Positions 27,081 to 35,554 of a stretch of 64,000 nucleotides of DNA are shown piece after piece. Every line of letters starts with the position of its first letter. The first letter of the stretch is position 1. This DNA is from CAIWHR01 sp963724975 (GTDB lineage: Bacteria; Pseudomonadota; Gammaproteobacteria; Burkholderiales; Casimicrobiaceae): the NCBI GenBank assembly GCA_963724975.1, contig CAVRXB010000002.1:124001-188000 (forward strand), given 5' to 3'. The notes below the pieces were generated by a model. The model was not told the DNA's origin. It did not search any database and was given only the letters and a program-made list of their open reading frames with translations. The position numbers and the translations under genes were made by a program.

Positions 27081-28054
27081 GCTTGGGCCTCCCCCGCGGT
27101 CCGGTGATGCTGGGCATCGAAGGACCGGAGCTCACCGCTGCCGATCGGAACCGGCTGCTCCATCCGCTTGCCGGCGGCGCGATTCTCTTCACGCGCAATT
27201 ACACGTCGTCGGCGCAGCTCGCACGACTCACGGCCGAGATCCACGCGCTACGCGATCCGCCGCTTCTGATTGCGGTCGATCACGAAGGTGGGCGCGTGCA
27301 GCGCTTTCGCGACGGATTCACCGCGATCCCGCCGATGCGGACGCTCGGCGAGGCGTGGGATCGCGACGTCGCGGCAGCCGCCGGCGAAGCAATGCGATTG
27401 GGCGCTTTGCTCGCTTCCGAGCTGCGCATGCACGGCGTCGACTTCAGCTTCGCTCCGGTCCTCGATATCGACCACGGCACGAGCGCTGTCATCGGCGATC
27501 GCGCGTTTCACCGCAATCCGAACGCTGTGGCGCATCTCGCTGCCGCATTCATGGATGGATTGAATGCAGGTGGCATGAGCGCTGTCGGCAAGCATTTTCC
27601 GGGGCACGGTTTCGTCACCGCAGACTCGCATGTCGAGCTGCCGCGCGACGACCGGCCGCTCGAGCGCATCGCAACGGTCGACCTCGTTCCTTTTGCGGCG
27701 CTCATCCGCAAAGGTCTCGCCGCAGTCATGCCGGCACACGTGGTCTATCCTGCCGTCGACGCCAAGCCCGCGGGATATTCGAAGATATGGATAGGAGATG
27801 AGCTGCGCGGCCGCCTCGGCTTCGACGGTCTCGTCATTTCCGACGATCTCGACATGGCGGCGGCGGCACTCGCCGACGGCGACATCGTCGCGCGGGCGGT
27901 CGCCGCAAAGGCCGCCGGATGCGACATCGTGCTCGCGTGCAACGACATGGCCGCTGCCGATCAACTGCTCGACCGTTGGCGGCCCGACGCGGATCCTGAC
28001 CTCGCGCGGCGCATGGCAAGAATGGAAGGCCGGCCGCCGAAGGGTTGCTCGTAA
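27077..28054 (+). CDS. nagZ: Beta-N-acetylhexosaminidase (peptidoglycan recycling)
   Basis: A family 3 glycoside hydrolase of the cytoplasm that removes N-acetylglucosamine from anhydro-muropeptides during cell-wall recycling. The 325 residues show LIAVDHEGGRVQRF, FAPVLDID, the catalytic-dyad loop AVGKHFPGHGFVTADSH, and the nucleophile block VISDDLDMAAA. Most homologues have Gln rather than His in VDxEGGRV. GTG start, coupled to the pdxJ stop. The protein is at the short end of the family range (about 330-345). Confidence 0.92.
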   Translation: MSLGLPRGPVMLGIEGPELTAADRNRLLHPLAGGAILFTRNYTSSAQLARLTAEIHALRDPPLLIAVDHEGGRVQRFRDGFTAIPPMRTLGEAWDRDVAAAAGEAMRLGALLASELRMHGVDFSFAPVLDIDHGTSAVIGDRAFHRNPNAVAHLAAAFMDGLNAGGMSAVGKHFPGHGFVTADSHVELPRDDRPLERIATVDLVPFAALIRKGLAAVMPAHVVYPAVDAKPAGYSKIWIGDELRGRLGFDGLVISDDLDMAAAALADGDIVARAVAAKAAGCDIVLACNDMAAADQLLDRWRPDADPDLARRMARMEGRPPKGCS

Positions 28055-28205
28055 ACAGGCGCCGCCGTTTCCACGAAAGCGACTCAGCGAGCGCTGAACG
28101 GGGCCGAGTAGGGCCGGCCAAACGCGATCCCCGCCGCGACCGTCTGCACCGGCTTGCAATCTGCCATTACGCGACTGGAGTCACCTACCTGGATCGGCGC
28201 TCGAC

Positions 28206-29042
28206 TCAGTACGGATGCGGCCAGTGGCCGCCGAGCCTGCGCGTCAGCTCCTCGGCCGCATGCGCGACGACCGGGCCCAACTGCTTGATACGCTCGTCCG
28301 GTAGCCGCGTCGACGGTCCGGCAAGCGAAATCGCACCGAGCGGCTCCGCATGCTCGTCATAGACACTGGCTGCGACGCAGCGCGTGCCGAGCGCGTGCTC
28401 CTCGTCGTCGAATGACCAGCCGCGCTGGCGGATGACGCGCAGCGCCGCCCACATCGTTTCCGGCGAGGTGATCGTGTGTTCGGTGATCCGCGGAATGCCC
28501 TTGACCTTGAGGATCGCGTCGATCTGCTCGTCGGGCAGCGACGCGAACAGTGCCTTGCCGACGCCCGATGCGTGGAGCGGCACGCGGCTGCCGAGCTTCA
28601 CGATAGTCCGCATCATCTCGCGGCACTGGACCTGGTCGATGAAAACCGCCTCGGTGCCGTCGAGGATCGCGAGATTGGCCGTCTCCCCCGACTGCTCCAT
28701 CAGGCGGCGCATGTGCGGGTGGCTCTGCGCGACAAAATCGCGGCTCGCGAGGAACGTCGAGCCGACGGTGAAGGCCTGCAGGCCGATGTACCAGCGCCCG
28801 AGCTCGCCCGCCTGGTACACGTAACCCATCCGATCGAGCGTTGCGAGCAGCCGATGCGCCGTCGACGGCGGCAGATCGACACGCTGCGCGACGTCGGTCA
28901 GCGTAAGCCCGCCTTCGGCGCGCGCAAGCGCCTCGAGAATATTGAGCCCGCGCGTAAGGCTTTGCACCTGCGCGGTGGCAGTTCCACTGGCCTTCAACGG
29001 CGTGCGGCCGCGGCGTGCCGGAGCAGTAGGGCGGTGAGGCAT
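28206..29042 (-). CDS. IclR-family transcriptional regulator
   Basis: A 278-residue regulator with an N-terminal winged helix (about residues 25-85, with LEALARAEGGLTLTDVAQRV and PPSTAHRLLATLDRMGY) and a C-terminal IclR effector-binding domain (about 100-270, including HASGVGKALFASLP and RGWSFDDEEHALGTRCVAA). The ATG at 29042 leaves an Arg/Pro-rich N-terminal tail; the frame is open to 29099. It is divergent from the VOC-family gene with 92 bases between them, so that gene and the regulator itself are the likeliest targets. Effector unknown. Its end faces nagZ across 151 bases in which I see nothing definite. Confidence 0.87.
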   Translation of the reverse strand: MPHRPTAPARRGRTPLKASGTATAQVQSLTRGLNILEALARAEGGLTLTDVAQRVDLPPSTAHRLLATLDRMGYVYQAGELGRWYIGLQAFTVGSTFLASRDFVAQSHPHMRRLMEQSGETANLAILDGTEAVFIDQVQCREMMRTIVKLGSRVPLHASGVGKALFASLPDEQIDAILKVKGIPRITEHTITSPETMWAALRVIRQRGWSFDDEEHALGTRCVAASVYDEHAEPLGAISLAGPSTRLPDERIKQLGPVVAHAAEELTRRLGGHWPHPY

Positions 29043-29134
29043 CAGAAGAGGGCGGCCGGCGCAGAGGTCGTCACGGACACTATCATATCGAACCGGCAAC
29101 TTCGCCGGCTCACCGTATACGCAGGATCCAACCG

Positions 29135-29599
29135 ATGAAACTTCGCAGGGGTGAGCCCTGGATGCCGGCTCCCGACTACGGGCGGCAGTTGCGCGGACTG
29201 ACGGTCAATCTGCTCGTCCGGGAGATCGAAAGCGCGCTTGTCTTCCAGCGAGCTGTGCTGCGCGTGGACGTTGTCTACTCCGATCCGGACATCGCAGTGT
29301 TGAGGGGTTACGGTTCCGAATGGATGCTGCATGCCGATCATACGTACCAAGGTCACCCGCTGCAGCGCGAAGTTGCCGCGGTCACCGCACGCGGCATCGG
29401 CATCGAGCTGCGGGTACACGGATGCGACCCGGATGCGGCGGCGGCCGCTGCGCGGGCCCATGGCTTCATCGTCGTCGCCGACCCCGCCGACAAGCCGCAC
29501 GGATTGCGCGAAGCGTACCTCGCTGATCCGGATGGTTACGTCTGGGTACCGGACGTGCCGAGTGTCGCTAGTCGGTCCGCATCGGCTGGGGAGGCGTGA
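29135..29599 (+). CDS. VOC (glyoxalase/bleomycin-resistance) family protein
   Basis: A 154-residue protein with two half-sites of the vicinal-oxygen-chelate fold: GLTVNLLVREIESALVFQRA near the start and REAYLADPDGYVWVPD near the end. The FYRD-type N half is divergent and the typical metal-binding residues are only partly apparent (an HADH at about residue 66, Glu before DPDGY). Substrate unknown. It is divergent from the IclR gene, and its last 32 bases overlap the 3' end of the YihY gene on the other strand. Confidence 0.7.
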   Translation: MKLRRGEPWMPAPDYGRQLRGLTVNLLVREIESALVFQRAVLRVDVVYSDPDIAVLRGYGSEWMLHADHTYQGHPLQREVAAVTARGIGIELRVHGCDPDAAAAAARAHGFIVVADPADKPHGLREAYLADPDGYVWVPDVPSVASRSASAGEA

Positions 29600-30518
29600 G
29601 GCGCCCCTCGCGCAGGATGTGCTCGTATTCGGCGATGACCTGCGCGCCAAGCAGGAGCACGAGCGACGCGATCTCGAGCGTCAGGAGCACGACGATCGAC
29701 GTCGTGAGCGAGCCGTAGACGAGCTTCACCTGCGACAGCGTCGAGAAGTACCAGACGAGGAGGTGGCGCGTGAGCTCCCAAAGCAAGCCCGCGGTGACGC
29801 CGCCGATCAGCGCGTGCGAGAGGCGCAGCCGGCCCACCGGCATCACAAGGTAGATCGACGTGAGCACTAGAATCTCGCCCGCGATGCCGATGAGATAAAG
29901 CAGGACCGCGGACACGCCTCCGAGCGATTCCGTGCGGCCGAGAAAAACGATGCTCTGGGTGCCCAACGCCTGCAGCGCGCCAGCGACGAGCGACACGAGC
30001 AGCAGACCCACGGCAAGGACGAGAATGTAGCAGAACGGGATCAGCAGCGAGACCGCGAGCGGGCGCCGTCGCACCTTCACCCGATGCAGGAAGATCACGG
30101 ACATCGCGTTCTCGAGCACGGTGAAGGCGAACGAGCTGAAGAATACGAGTGTCACGACGAGGACCCAGCCGACGACCTGGCGGTGGGCGAGAAAGAGCGA
30201 CAGTTCCTCGATGACCACGGTCGCCTGGCCGGGGACGAGCAGCTCGAGGTATCGCTCGAGCGTGGACAGCAGGAGCGACTCGTCGACGAAGCGGCTGAGC
30301 GCGATCAGCAGAAGGATCAGCAACGGCAGGATCGAGAGCAGCGTGTTGAACGCGACTGCGCTCGCGAGCAGGAAGCCCTGATTCGCGCGAAAGCTCCTGA
30401 GCACGCGCAGCGCGAAGGCTCCGGGATGCCGCAGCACGTGCGCGGCTGCGTGCGATCGTCCGAGTCGGCGGCCCGATGCCGGCGTCCCGCTCTGGGCTGA
30501 GTTGGGCGTGTGGGTCAC
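29568..30518 (-). CDS. YihY/BrkB-family inner-membrane protein
   Basis: A 316-residue polytopic membrane protein of the YihY/virulence factor BrkB family (formerly annotated as RNase BN). It shows SAVAFNTLLSILPLLILLL near residue 45, a second block VVTLVFFSSFAFTVLENAMS, and GVTAGLLWELTRHLLVWYF. The GTG at 30518 overlaps the stop of the upstream flavoprotein gene (GTGA), which argues for translational coupling and fixes the start. It is the last gene of the long phosphonate operon; whether it has any phosphonate role is unknown. Confidence 0.85.
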   Translation of the reverse strand: MTHTPNSAQSGTPASGRRLGRSHAAAHVLRHPGAFALRVLRSFRANQGFLLASAVAFNTLLSILPLLILLLIALSRFVDESLLLSTLERYLELLVPGQATVVIEELSLFLAHRQVVGWVLVVTLVFFSSFAFTVLENAMSVIFLHRVKVRRRPLAVSLLIPFCYILVLAVGLLLVSLVAGALQALGTQSIVFLGRTESLGGVSAVLLYLIGIAGEILVLTSIYLVMPVGRLRLSHALIGGVTAGLLWELTRHLLVWYFSTLSQVKLVYGSLTTSIVVLLTLEIASLVLLLGAQVIAEYEHILREGRLTPPQPMRTD

Positions 30519-32941
30519 GACAGCTTGACGTGCGGCGTGACGGCGACCTCGTCGCCTGCGAGGTCGACCTGCCAGCGGGCGGCACGCAACGCCTCGTCGG
30601 TCAGCGGGTGGGGAGTGCGCGCGTATCCCATCGCCAGTGCGCGGCCGTGGCGGCGGCTGTAGCCCGCTGATGTAATCTCGCCAACGCTGGCGCCGTTCAT
30701 CAGCAACGGCTCGCCGCCCCATGGAAACGCCGAGGAATCGTCGAAGGACAGCAGCACCAGCCGCTTGGTCATCGCGGCTGCCGGCCGATCGACGAGCGCA
30801 TCGCGGCCGATGAACGACGCCGGTTTGTCGATCTTTACGGCGAAGGCAAGCCCGGCTTCCCACGGCGTTTCGTCGGGAGACAATTCGGCACCCCATGCGC
30901 GCCGTCCCGCCTCGATGCGAAGCGCGTCGATCGTGTAGTACCCTGCGTCCTTAAGGCCGAATTCACCGCCGGCGCCCACGAGCGCGTCGTACAGCGTGAG
31001 GCACTGGTCGGCGGTGACATAGAGTTCGTAGCCGGGACCGCCGACGTAGCTCATTCGCGCCGCGCGCGCTCGCGCATGACCGACGTCGATTTCCTTTGTC
31101 GTCGCAAATGGCATTCCCGCTTTCGACAGGTCGTCGGACGAGAGTCGACCAAGCAGCGCTTCCGCCTTCGGTCCCATGACCGAAATGACGGAGTAGCCGC
31201 CGGTCACATCGACCAGCGCCGCGTGCTCGCCGGCCTCGATATGCCGTTCGATCCACGCCGCATCACGCGTGGTCTGCGCGGAGCCCGTGATGATGAAGAA
31301 CTCGGACGGCGCGATGCGGATGACCGTGAGATCGCTTTCGAACCCGCCGCGCGCGTTGAGCATCGCGGTGTACACCATCTTGCCGACCGGCTCGTCGATT
31401 TCATTGGCGCACAAGCGTTGGAGCAGCGCGAGCGCGTCGCGGCCTTTCAGCACGAATTTGCCGAACGACGTCTGATCGAAGACGACGACGTCCTGGCGGC
31501 ACGCGCGCTGCTCCTCGAGGACGTACGGCAGCCAGCCGGGCATTCCAAGTGTGTAGGGAGGGCGTGCAGCGCCGACAGGAAGAAAGTAGTTCGCGCGCTC
31601 CCAGTTCATCTTCGAGCCGAACACCGCGCCTTTGGCGCTGAGCCGGTCGTAGAGCGGCGAGCGGCGCAGTGGACGCACAGTTTCCAGCTCTTCGCGCGGC
31701 CAGCGCATCGCGTAGTGGAGACCCAGCGTTTCGACGGTGCGGTCGGAGAGATGCCGGCGGTTCGCATGGAACGGTGCGAAACGGCGGATATCGACGTCCC
31801 ACAGGTCGTGCGGCGCCTCGCCGTTGACGACCCACTCGGCGACGAGCTTTCCCGCGCCGCCCGAGTTGGCGATTCCCGCGGAGTTGAAGCCCGCGCAGAC
31901 GAAATACCCCGCGACTTCCGGTGCCTCGCCGAGAATGAAATTGCCGTCGAGCGTGAAACTCTCGGGGCCGTTCAGCAACAGCTTGACCTCGGCAGTCTCG
32001 AGACACGGCGTGCGATGAATTGCGTTTTGCATCAGGATCTCGAAGTGATCCCAATCCTCTGGCAGCAACTGGAATTCGAAGCCATCGGGAATCGGATCGA
32101 CATTCCACGGCTTCGCCTTTGGCTCGAATCCGCCCATCACGAGCCCGCCGACCTCCTCCTTGTAGTACAGGAAGCCATCCGGATCGCGAATGACGGGAAA
32201 GTCCGGGGTTATGCCGGCAATCGGCTGGGTGACGAGATAGAAGTGCTCGGCGGAGTAGAGCGGAACGGTGACGCCGACGCGACGGCCGAGCTCACGCGCC
32301 CACTGTCCGCCGCAGTTGACGATCGTTTCGCAGGCGATCGCTCCCTCGTCGCTTGCCGACTTCCAGCGGACGCCACGAACGCGCCGGTCGCGCACGTCGA
32401 CGCCGACGACCTTCACCCCTTCTGCGATCGTCGCGCCATTCATGCGCGCACCTTTCGCCAGCGATTGCGTCAGATCGGTCGGATTTGCCTTGCCGTCGCC
32501 CGGAATCCAGACCGCGCCGGCCAGATCGTCGGTGCGCAGGATCGGCGCAATCCGGGCCGCCTCCGCGGGTGCGATGAATTCGAATTCAACGCCGAAGCTC
32601 CTCGCCCGCGCCATCTGCCGCTTCATCAATGTGAGGCGGTCTTTCGTCTTGGCGACGTTCAGGCTGCCGCATTGTTTCCAGCCGGTCGCGAGGCCGGTTT
32701 CCTTTTCGAGCGACGCATACAGGTCGATTCCGTAACGGCTCATCCGCGTTGCATTCCGCGTGGCGCGCGTTTGTCCGACCAGTCCCGCCGCATGCCATGT
32801 CGTGCCGCAGGTCAGGCGTCCCTGCTCCAGCAGCACGACGTCGCGGACACCGAGCTTCGCAAGGTGATACGCGGTCGACGCGCCTGCGATGCCGCCGCCG
32901 ATGACGACGGCGCGGGCATGGGTAGGGATCATCGAGGTCAT
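30515..32941 (-). CDS. Dimethylglycine/sarcosine dehydrogenase-like flavoprotein (FAD1)
   Basis: An 808-residue fusion of an N-terminal DAO-type FAD oxidoreductase (residues 10-375, GGGIAG dinucleotide motif 15-20), an FAO_M linker (about 380-440) and a folate-binding GCV_T domain with GCV_T_C (about 445-800). His50 in CGTTWHAAGLVGQ aligns with the histidine that carries covalent FAD in dimethylglycine and sarcosine dehydrogenases. Such enzymes oxidise N-methyl groups and pass the carbon to tetrahydrofolate. It is in the phnA-phnY operon, 24 bases after the EamA gene, so an N-methylated aminophosphonate is a reasonable substrate guess, though glycine-betaine intermediates remain possible. Confidence 0.85.
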   Translation of the reverse strand: MTSMIPTHARAVVIGGGIAGASTAYHLAKLGVRDVVLLEQGRLTCGTTWHAAGLVGQTRATRNATRMSRYGIDLYASLEKETGLATGWKQCGSLNVAKTKDRLTLMKRQMARARSFGVEFEFIAPAEAARIAPILRTDDLAGAVWIPGDGKANPTDLTQSLAKGARMNGATIAEGVKVVGVDVRDRRVRGVRWKSASDEGAIACETIVNCGGQWARELGRRVGVTVPLYSAEHFYLVTQPIAGITPDFPVIRDPDGFLYYKEEVGGLVMGGFEPKAKPWNVDPIPDGFEFQLLPEDWDHFEILMQNAIHRTPCLETAEVKLLLNGPESFTLDGNFILGEAPEVAGYFVCAGFNSAGIANSGGAGKLVAEWVVNGEAPHDLWDVDIRRFAPFHANRRHLSDRTVETLGLHYAMRWPREELETVRPLRRSPLYDRLSAKGAVFGSKMNWERANYFLPVGAARPPYTLGMPGWLPYVLEEQRACRQDVVVFDQTSFGKFVLKGRDALALLQRLCANEIDEPVGKMVYTAMLNARGGFESDLTVIRIAPSEFFIITGSAQTTRDAAWIERHIEAGEHAALVDVTGGYSVISVMGPKAEALLGRLSSDDLSKAGMPFATTKEIDVGHARARAARMSYVGGPGYELYVTADQCLTLYDALVGAGGEFGLKDAGYYTIDALRIEAGRRAWGAELSPDETPWEAGLAFAVKIDKPASFIGRDALVDRPAAAMTKRLVLLSFDDSSAFPWGGEPLLMNGASVGEITSAGYSRRHGRALAMGYARTPHPLTDEALRAARWQVDLAGDEVAVTPHVKLS

Positions 32942-32965
32942 TTGGAAACGGATGATGGAAGCCGA

Positions 32966-33814
32966 TCAGAGCTTCAAGGCGGCGATTCCGGCCACCACGC
33001 TTGCCGCCCCGGCCAGTCGTCGCATGCCAAGCCCCTCCTTGAGAAAATACGCACCGATTAGCGCGGCGAAAAGCACTGACGTTTCGCGCAGCGCCGAGAT
33101 CGCGGCAATCGGCGCGCGCGTCATCGCCCACAGCACGATCGCGTAGGCGCCGAGGCTCGCCGCGCCGCCAATGAGACCGCGCCGCCAGCCGCGACCGATG
33201 TACGCAAACGCCGAGGATCCCTGGCGCGCGCGGATCCAGGCGAGGAACGGGATCGCTTCGAGAACGATCACCCAGCTCACATATGCGAGCGGGTTGCCCG
33301 ACGCGCGGGCGCCGGCGCCATCGACCAGCGTGTACGCCGCAATGATGCATGCGTTGGTGAGCGCCCAACCGGCCGCGGACGGCGGATGCTTTCCGCGCTG
33401 AGCGAACGCGATGCTGACGATGCCGATTGAAATCAGCACGATGCCAAGAGCAACCTGCGGAGCCGGCCATTCGCGCAGGAACACGATGCCGAGCAATGCA
33501 ACTATGAGCGGCGCCGATCCGCGCATCAGCGGATACGCAAACGAGAGATCGCCGGTGCGATAGGCGTGCGCGAGCGTCACGTAGTAGGCCCAGTGGACGA
33601 ACGATGAAACAGCGGCGAATTTCCACGCGGCGGAGTCGGGGACGCCGACGAACGGAATGGCGACCAGTCCGCACAGCGCTGAACCGGCGACAATGGTTGC
33701 CGTGTCGAGCATCGGATCGCCTCCGGGCGCCGATTTGAGCAGTGCGTTCCATCCGGCGTGGAGCAATCCGGCGCCGAGCACCGCCAGCGTGACGCCAAGC
33801 GAGAGTTCGGTCAC
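32966..33814 (-). CDS. EamA/DMT-type permease, phosphonate-associated
   Basis: A 282-residue membrane protein with about ten hydrophobic helices in two EamA repeats. A family of similar permease-like proteins (TIGR03340, phosphonate utilization associated membrane protein) is known from phosphonate gene neighbourhoods, and the context here fits. GTG start at 33814, four bases after the upstream transporter gene ends. It may import or export a phosphonate, amine or degradation product; the substrate is not known. Confidence 0.78.
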   Translation of the reverse strand: MTELSLGVTLAVLGAGLLHAGWNALLKSAPGGDPMLDTATIVAGSALCGLVAIPFVGVPDSAAWKFAAVSSFVHWAYYVTLAHAYRTGDLSFAYPLMRGSAPLIVALLGIVFLREWPAPQVALGIVLISIGIVSIAFAQRGKHPPSAAGWALTNACIIAAYTLVDGAGARASGNPLAYVSWVIVLEAIPFLAWIRARQGSSAFAYIGRGWRRGLIGGAASLGAYAIVLWAMTRAPIAAISALRETSVLFAALIGAYFLKEGLGMRRLAGAASVVAGIAALKL

Positions 33815-33818
33815 CGAG

Positions 33819-35552
33819 TCACGCCGAGCGCGGCTTGCGTTTCTGCCAGTCCGCCTTGCCGTTCGCGGCGCCGTCCGGGGTGCCGCGGGGACGGCCTTGC
33901 GGTTGCGCCGGCGCGACTTCCTTCAATCGCGTCTTCGCGAGCACGCCGGCCTGCTCGAGGATGGGGTAGGCGATCGAACAGATGTGCGAATTGATGCGCT
34001 TCAGGTCGGAGATGAGATCGAGGTGGAGCGACGACGTCTCGATGCTTTCCATCGTCTGGCTGGTCAAGCGCTCGAGATGCGAATCGGCATACGCACGCTC
34101 GAGGTCGCGGAAGAGGACTTTCTGCGCGAGCAGCTCCTGTGCGCCCTTCAGCTCGCCGTCGAGGAACACGGCGAGGCCGAGCCGCAGGTTGGCGATCAGC
34201 CGCGCGTGGAGGTCGCAGATCTCGGCCATCCCGGCCTCCGAGAAGCTGCGGCCCTTGTCGATCTTCTTGTCCTCGACGTCGGTGATGATCCGCTCGACGA
34301 TGTCGCCCACCTGCTCCATGTTGATCGTGAACGATACGATATCCGCCCAGCGGCGCCCTTCGTTCGGCTCGAGCGCTTCGCGCGAAATCTGCGTGAGGTA
34401 GAGCTTCACCGCCGTATAGAGGTCGTCGACGATGTCGTCCATCTTGCGCAGCCGTTCGGCAAGCGCCCGATCGTTGGTGCGCAGCACCGTCAGCATCCCG
34501 TTCAGCATCTGCTCGATGACATCGCCGATGCGCAACGCTTCGCGCGCGGCGCACGAGATCGCAAGGGAAGGCGTGTCGAGCGCGGACGGGTCGAGGTGGC
34601 GCGGCTTCGACGGGTCATCGCTGGCCGGGCGCGACGGAAGAAGTCGCTCGGCGACGCGTGCGATCGGCGCGGTGAAGAAAATGAAACCGAGCGCGAGCGC
34701 TATGTTGAAAAGGAAATGGAACAGAACGACTTCGCGCGCGGGATCGAGCCTCAATCCTTCGATCCAGCCTTCGACCTGGCCGACGATCGGCATAAGCAGC
34801 AGACAGCCGATCAGCTTGAACAGAAAGTTGCCAAGCGTGACTCGGCGCGCTTCCGGCGGCGAGCGCAGCGTGGACAGCATGCCGAGGAGGCCGCTTCCCA
34901 GATTGGTGCCGAGAACGAGGCCGAGCGCCACCGGCAGCGCGATCACCTTGAGCGATGCGAATGCGGCGAGCAGCAGCACGACGGCGAGACTCGAGTAGCA
35001 AAGCATGGTCAGGAGCGCTGCGACCAGCATATCGAGCACGAGGTCGCCTGTGAGCGACGCGAAGATGACCTTGACACCGGCCGCCTCGACCACCGGGCGC
35101 GCGGCAACGCCAATCCATTGCAGCGCGAAAATGATGAGTCCGAGGCCGATCAGGATCCGCCCGAAGCGGCCGATGGTTTCGGCCTGGCGGGCGAGGAACA
35201 ACACGACGCCGACGAAGATCAAGAGCGGCGCGAGCCACGAAAGATCGAACGAAAGGACGACGGTGACGAGCGAGGTCCCCACGTCGGCGCCCAGCATCAC
35301 GGCGAGCGCGGGCGCGGTCCCGATCAACCCTTGTCCGGCGAATGCCGCAACGATCAACGCGGTCGCTGTGCTGCTCTGGATCAGTCCCGTGACTCCGATG
35401 CCGGCGAAGAACGCCGCGACGCGGTTGTGGACGCACTGGCGCAAGAGGCGACGCAACGGGCCGCCGTAGATGCGCAGAATGCCGGTGCGCACGATATGCG
35501 TGCCCCATACGAGGAGCGACACGCCGGCGAGCAGGTTGAGGAGCGTTTGCAT
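33819..35552 (-). CDS. Na/Pi cotransporter family protein with PhoU-like tail
   Basis: A 577-residue member of the NptA/YjbB sodium-phosphate transporter family. The membrane half (residues 1-310) contains the conserved GLIQSSTATA (56-65) and its inverted-repeat counterpart LCYSSLAVV; residues 330-545 form a PhoU-like helical domain. The E. coli relative YjbB exports phosphate. In an operon with phosphonoacetate hydrolase, which releases phosphate inside the cell, an exporter or a Pi-balancing transporter makes sense; this is inference. It lies 2 bases after the PLP-enzyme gene, so it is clearly co-transcribed. Confidence 0.88.
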   Translation of the reverse strand: MQTLLNLLAGVSLLVWGTHIVRTGILRIYGGPLRRLLRQCVHNRVAAFFAGIGVTGLIQSSTATALIVAAFAGQGLIGTAPALAVMLGADVGTSLVTVVLSFDLSWLAPLLIFVGVVLFLARQAETIGRFGRILIGLGLIIFALQWIGVAARPVVEAAGVKVIFASLTGDLVLDMLVAALLTMLCYSSLAVVLLLAAFASLKVIALPVALGLVLGTNLGSGLLGMLSTLRSPPEARRVTLGNFLFKLIGCLLLMPIVGQVEGWIEGLRLDPAREVVLFHFLFNIALALGFIFFTAPIARVAERLLPSRPASDDPSKPRHLDPSALDTPSLAISCAAREALRIGDVIEQMLNGMLTVLRTNDRALAERLRKMDDIVDDLYTAVKLYLTQISREALEPNEGRRWADIVSFTINMEQVGDIVERIITDVEDKKIDKGRSFSEAGMAEICDLHARLIANLRLGLAVFLDGELKGAQELLAQKVLFRDLERAYADSHLERLTSQTMESIETSSLHLDLISDLKRINSHICSIAYPILEQAGVLAKTRLKEVAPAQPQGRPRGTPDGAANGKADWQKRKPRSA

Positions 35553-35554
35553 CG

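Noticed and set aside
28055..28205. A small palindrome TCAGCG-AG-CGCTGA near 28084 as a terminator between nagZ and the IclR gene
   Set aside because: The two-base loop is too tight and there is no T-run.
31076..33061. A 661-codon open frame on the plus strand opposite FAD1
   Set aside because: It is Arg/Asp/Val-rich without any recognisable motif and mirrors the FAD1 gene, whose product has a full set of domains. Long antisense frames are expected in GC-rich DNA.
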